Origin: JACRGC01 sp035288785
GTDB taxonomy: Archaea; Micrarchaeota; Micrarchaeia; Norongarragalinales; SBBD01
Assembly: GCA_035288785.1 (NCBI GenBank)
Contig: DATDZF010000091.1
Coordinates: 1 to 15,630 of the forward strand
DNA length: 15,630 nucleotides
Direction: 5' to 3'
Part shown: piece after piece, positions 14,148 to 15,630 of the stretch
Position numbering within the stretch: the stretch's first letter is position 1
Layout of the letters: the number at the start of each line of letters is the position of its first letter
Program-made: the position numbers and the translations under genes
The notes under the pieces: generated by a model
Databases searched by the model: none
What the model was told of the DNA's origin: nothing
Seen by the model: only the letters and a program-made list of their open reading frames with translations

Positions 14148-14212
14148 TTACCACACATTTGAGGCTATAAATGTGTGCCTAAACTGATAAGTCATATGGT
14201 TACCACACATTT
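14148..14212. promoter_or_regulatory. Operator-like array of three CACACATTT sites over the Fic promoter
   Basis: TTACCACACATTT occurs twice in the same orientation, at 14148-14160 and 14200-14212. A third copy is inverted, AAATGTGTG at 14169-14177, and forms with the first a perfect 9-bp inverted repeat with an 8-base spacer (26 bases in all). The spacer contains the element TTTATAG (minus strand), the best TATA candidate for the Fic gene. A dimeric repressor here would compete directly with TBP. Confidence 0.7.
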
Positions 14213-14256
14213 TGAATCGGAATGTAAGGTAACTTGTGCTTTTACAACCAATAGCA

Positions 14257-14302
14257 GTTAACCCTGCGGAATAGTACGAGCCCCTAATTTTGTGGGGTTA
14301 AC
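14257..14302. repeat. GTTAACCC/GGGTTAAC inverted repeat
   Basis: Perfect 8-bp arms at 14257-14264 and 14295-14302 are separated by 30 bases. A nested CCCC/GGGG (14281-14297) gives an alternative small hairpin. It could be a protein site or a transcript structure. Confidence 0.5.
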
Positions 14303-14324
14303 GGCGAGAAGAATAATAATAAAT

Positions 14325-14420
14325 GCCTTGGCCGAGCAGGGGGCTTGAGGCATAGCGCCTTGGAAAAACTCATACATGAGTGGTACCAGATGGGTACAAA
14401 TTGGTAGCTGATTGGTAACA
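14325..14420 (+). repeat. Left copy of ~97-bp imperfect direct repeat
   Basis: This copy begins GCCTTGGCCGAGCAGG and ends GATTGGTAACA. It aligns with 15463-15558 at about 75% identity by hand, with two one-base gaps. Both contain an inner GCGCCTTGG. This copy also has a perfect ACTCAT/ATGAGT hairpin. Confidence 0.7.
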
Positions 14421-14481
14421 CCCTATTTCCTTCTCGCTCATGATGGGACGCTAGTCCGGTCTAGTTTTAGGACGTGGGATA

Positions 14482-14502
14482 TTTATTATATCCTTAATAT
14501 AC
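14482..14502 (+). promoter_or_regulatory. TATA-like promoter region of the secreted M23-like gene
   Basis: Two candidates overlap: TTTATTATATCC (14482-14493), predicting a start near 14513, and CTTAATATAC (14493-14502), predicting a start next to the ATG at 14526. Either supports translation from 14526. Confidence 0.45.
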
Positions 14503-14525
14503 TTACATTCCTATTGGATGTGCTT

Positions 14526-15446
14526 ATGAGGAAATATCTGGTTATTTGCAGTTTGGCCCTAATAGCAATACTTCTATTTGGTTTTGCAGGAAAAGGCAAG
14601 CAACCGCAACTGGAAACTACATCATTGTCGGTGCCATTTCCGGTGCCAAATACGAGCGCATCTGCAATTACCTCTCAGCCGCCAAGTATGGACGGCATCA
14701 ATACTCAAACGGAAGTGTATAGTGGTGATGCCGACCCCAATATAATCACGCTTGGCCCCAAACTTGGTAGTAATCCATATTCGAAGCCTTATGCCACCAA
14801 GTGTGGAATGGAATTCGAATTAGCGCAAGGAACACCTTTGCTTGCCCCTATGGATATGGTATTAGTGGGCTTTCAAAATAATAATGCCGAATATGGGATT
14901 GGGGCCGACGGACAAAAATATGCCCCATTTAATGATGTGGTGTTAAACTTCGAGTCTGCCAGTCCCGATTGGCCAGGTCTGATTATGAAGGCATATCATT
15001 TATACAGCTCGCCACTGTTGCTTGGACACTACCAAAATCCGGATTGCAGTGAATCTGAAGAGTTGTATGACAGTAGCCAAGCCCAGGGGCACCTTTTCTT
15101 TGCATTTGATGATTATATAACAGAACAAGGCAAAGCATCTGCATGCAAAGCATTAATTGGACTTAAAGTAAAACGCGGAGAATTAATCGGATATGCCGGC
15201 AGCGTTGGCACCCACACTTTTGCCTCCTTTTGCTTCAAAGTATCAAATACATCAAATAATCCTACTGTTCAAAAGGGGAACCCTTATCTTCATTGGGTAC
15301 AACCAAGCTCGTTCTTTTACTGGAAATGTTATGATCCTGATGCGGATTTTCCCAGCGGGGTACTTGCTTATCCCTTCGAATGTGACGGATATCATCTTCC
15401 TGCCGAGCAGCATGATGTGAATTTCAAGTACATATCAATACAATAA
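14526..15446 (+). CDS. Secreted protein with a degenerate M23/LytM-like peptidase domain
   Basis: I chose the ATG at 14526 (306 residues): it gives a basic-hydrophobic signal peptide (MRKYLVICSLALIAILLFGFAG) and follows the promoter. A Ser/Thr/Pro-rich stretch (30-60) leads to a domain (about 85-240) laid out like M23 metallopeptidases: a KCGMEFELAQGTPLLAPMD block, AYHLY with H158, then VKRGELIGYAGSVGTHTF and FCFKV. The metal ligands are mostly altered: the HxGxD motif reads K92-C-G-M-E96, and HLHFEV reads S-F-C-F-K-V (234-239). A non-catalytic binding domain is therefore likely. Five further cysteines (174, 207, 236, 268, 286) suggest disulfides outside the cell. The gene is A/T-richer than the uvr genes and lies between two direct repeats, which hints at transfer. 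The M23 link is by pattern only. Confidence 0.7.
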   Translation: MRKYLVICSLALIAILLFGFAGKGKQPQLETTSLSVPFPVPNTSASAITSQPPSMDGINTQTEVYSGDADPNIITLGPKLGSNPYSKPYATKCGMEFELAQGTPLLAPMDMVLVGFQNNNAEYGIGADGQKYAPFNDVVLNFESASPDWPGLIMKAYHLYSSPLLLGHYQNPDCSESEELYDSSQAQGHLFFAFDDYITEQGKASACKALIGLKVKRGELIGYAGSVGTHTFASFCFKVSNTSNNPTVQKGNPYLHWVQPSSFFYWKCYDPDADFPSGVLAYPFECDGYHLPAEQHDVNFKYISIQ

Positions 15447-15462
15447 GATCGCCGGATTCCAC

Positions 15463-15558
15463 GCCTTGGCCGGGCAGGGGGGCCTCAAGCACTGCGCCTT
15501 GGAAAAGTTCATTCTCAAGTGTTACCCGATCGCTACAATTAGGAACAGATTGGTAGCA
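15463..15558 (+). repeat. Right copy of ~97-bp imperfect direct repeat
   Basis: It starts 16 bases after the stop of the M23-like gene and ends directly before the stop codon of the minus-strand gene at the window edge. It matches 14325-14420 in order and orientation. An internal 8-mer is inverted between copies: CTTGAGGC on the left, GCCTCAAG on the right. Confidence 0.7.
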
Positions 15559-15559
15559 C

Positions 15560-15628
15560 TTATTTATTCCTCCTCTTCAATTCCTCCAGTACCTTCTGCA
15601 AATCAATCCCCCTATTCTCCAGCCCAAC
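15560..15628 (-). CDS. 3' end of a minus-strand gene cut by the window edge
   Basis: Read on the minus strand from the edge, 22 codons and a TAA stop are open: VGLENRGIDLQKVLEELKRR then NK. This helical RGI(D)LxxVLxELxRR ending resembles the C-terminus of all-alpha nucleotide pyrophosphohydrolases (MazG or HisE type), but so little is visible that the name is only a suggestion. The other two minus-strand frames meet stops within the segment. Confidence 0.5.
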   Translation of the reverse strand, partial: VGLENRGIDLQKVLEELKRRNK

Positions 15629-15630
15629 CA

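Larger units (their letters stand above)
14213..14525. other. Intergenic region between the divergent Fic and M23-like genes
   Basis: No gene is recognised. It holds an 8-bp inverted repeat (14257-14302), the left ~97-bp direct repeat (14325-14420), a short dyad GGACgctaGTCC near 14448-14459, and the promoter of the M23-like gene. A frame open from an ATG at 14412 joins the downstream gene but runs through the repeat and promoter, so it is unlikely to be used. Confidence 0.5.

Noticed and set aside
14412..14525. N-terminal extension of the M23-like protein from the ATG at 14412
   Set aside because: It would put the promoter and the end of the left repeat inside the coding region and hide the signal peptide. 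The start at 14526 fits better.
14325..15558. Repeats as integron attC sites
   Set aside because: The expected GTTRRRY and RYYYAAC core sites are not found at the repeat ends, and no integrase is present.
1..15630. CRISPR array, transposase, integrase or toxin-antitoxin pair
   Set aside because: No regularly spaced repeats with unique spacers and no transposase or integrase motifs were seen. The Fic gene has no adjacent antitoxin and carries its own inhibitory motif.

Overview
The window reads as a piece of an archaeal chromosome with roughly 45-50% G+C. Several genes have A/T-rich TATA-like boxes about 25 bases upstream of the start or of a short leader, and ridA looks leaderless. Some genes also carry Shine-Dalgarno motifs of the GGTGA/AGGAGG type. 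Other archaeal signs are a Dps-like ferritin with a cysteine pair, an F420-dependent NADP reductase family protein, and a sequon-packed surface protein with a Pro/Thr linker and one C-terminal membrane anchor. Bacterial-type UvrABC occurs in mesophilic archaea and in some DPANN lineages. A DPANN (Diapherotrites/Micrarchaeota-like) source fits, but this is inference and no rRNA or other marker is present.

Layout. (1) Positions 2-1879, plus strand: the 3' part of a large surface protein made of exact 92-residue Ig-like repeats. (2) 1880-2214: a convergent intergenic stretch dense in short inverted repeats, unassigned. (3) 2215-8984, minus strand: a complete nucleotide-excision-repair cluster in the order uvrB-uvrA-uvrC. 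UvrB has an insert beside its Walker A motif, and UvrC lacks the usual C-terminal helix-hairpin-helix domain. (4) 9185-12682, minus strand: a row of separately promoted small genes (F420/NADP reductase family, exported rhodanese, Dps-like ferritin, RidA, alpha/beta hydrolase). (5) 12866-14154: a two-helix membrane miniprotein and a Fic AMP-transferase, the latter behind a striking palindromic operator-like array. (6) 14213-15630: an A/T-richer segment with a secreted protein related to M23/LytM peptidases that has lost most metal ligands. It is flanked by two ~97-bp imperfect direct repeats and followed by the 3' tip of a minus-strand gene cut by the window edge.

How the genes fit together. 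UvrA, UvrB and UvrC form one pathway (damage recognition, verification, dual incision) and are probably co-transcribed, at least uvrB-uvrA (14-15 base gap). The Dps-like ferritin, rhodanese and RidA are individually regulated housekeeping or stress-protection genes, and nothing in the sequence joins them into one operon. The most unusual part is the right-hand 1.5 kb: the operator array at the Fic promoter and the repeat-bounded gene next to it. No tRNA, rRNA, CRISPR array, transposase or integrase is visible.
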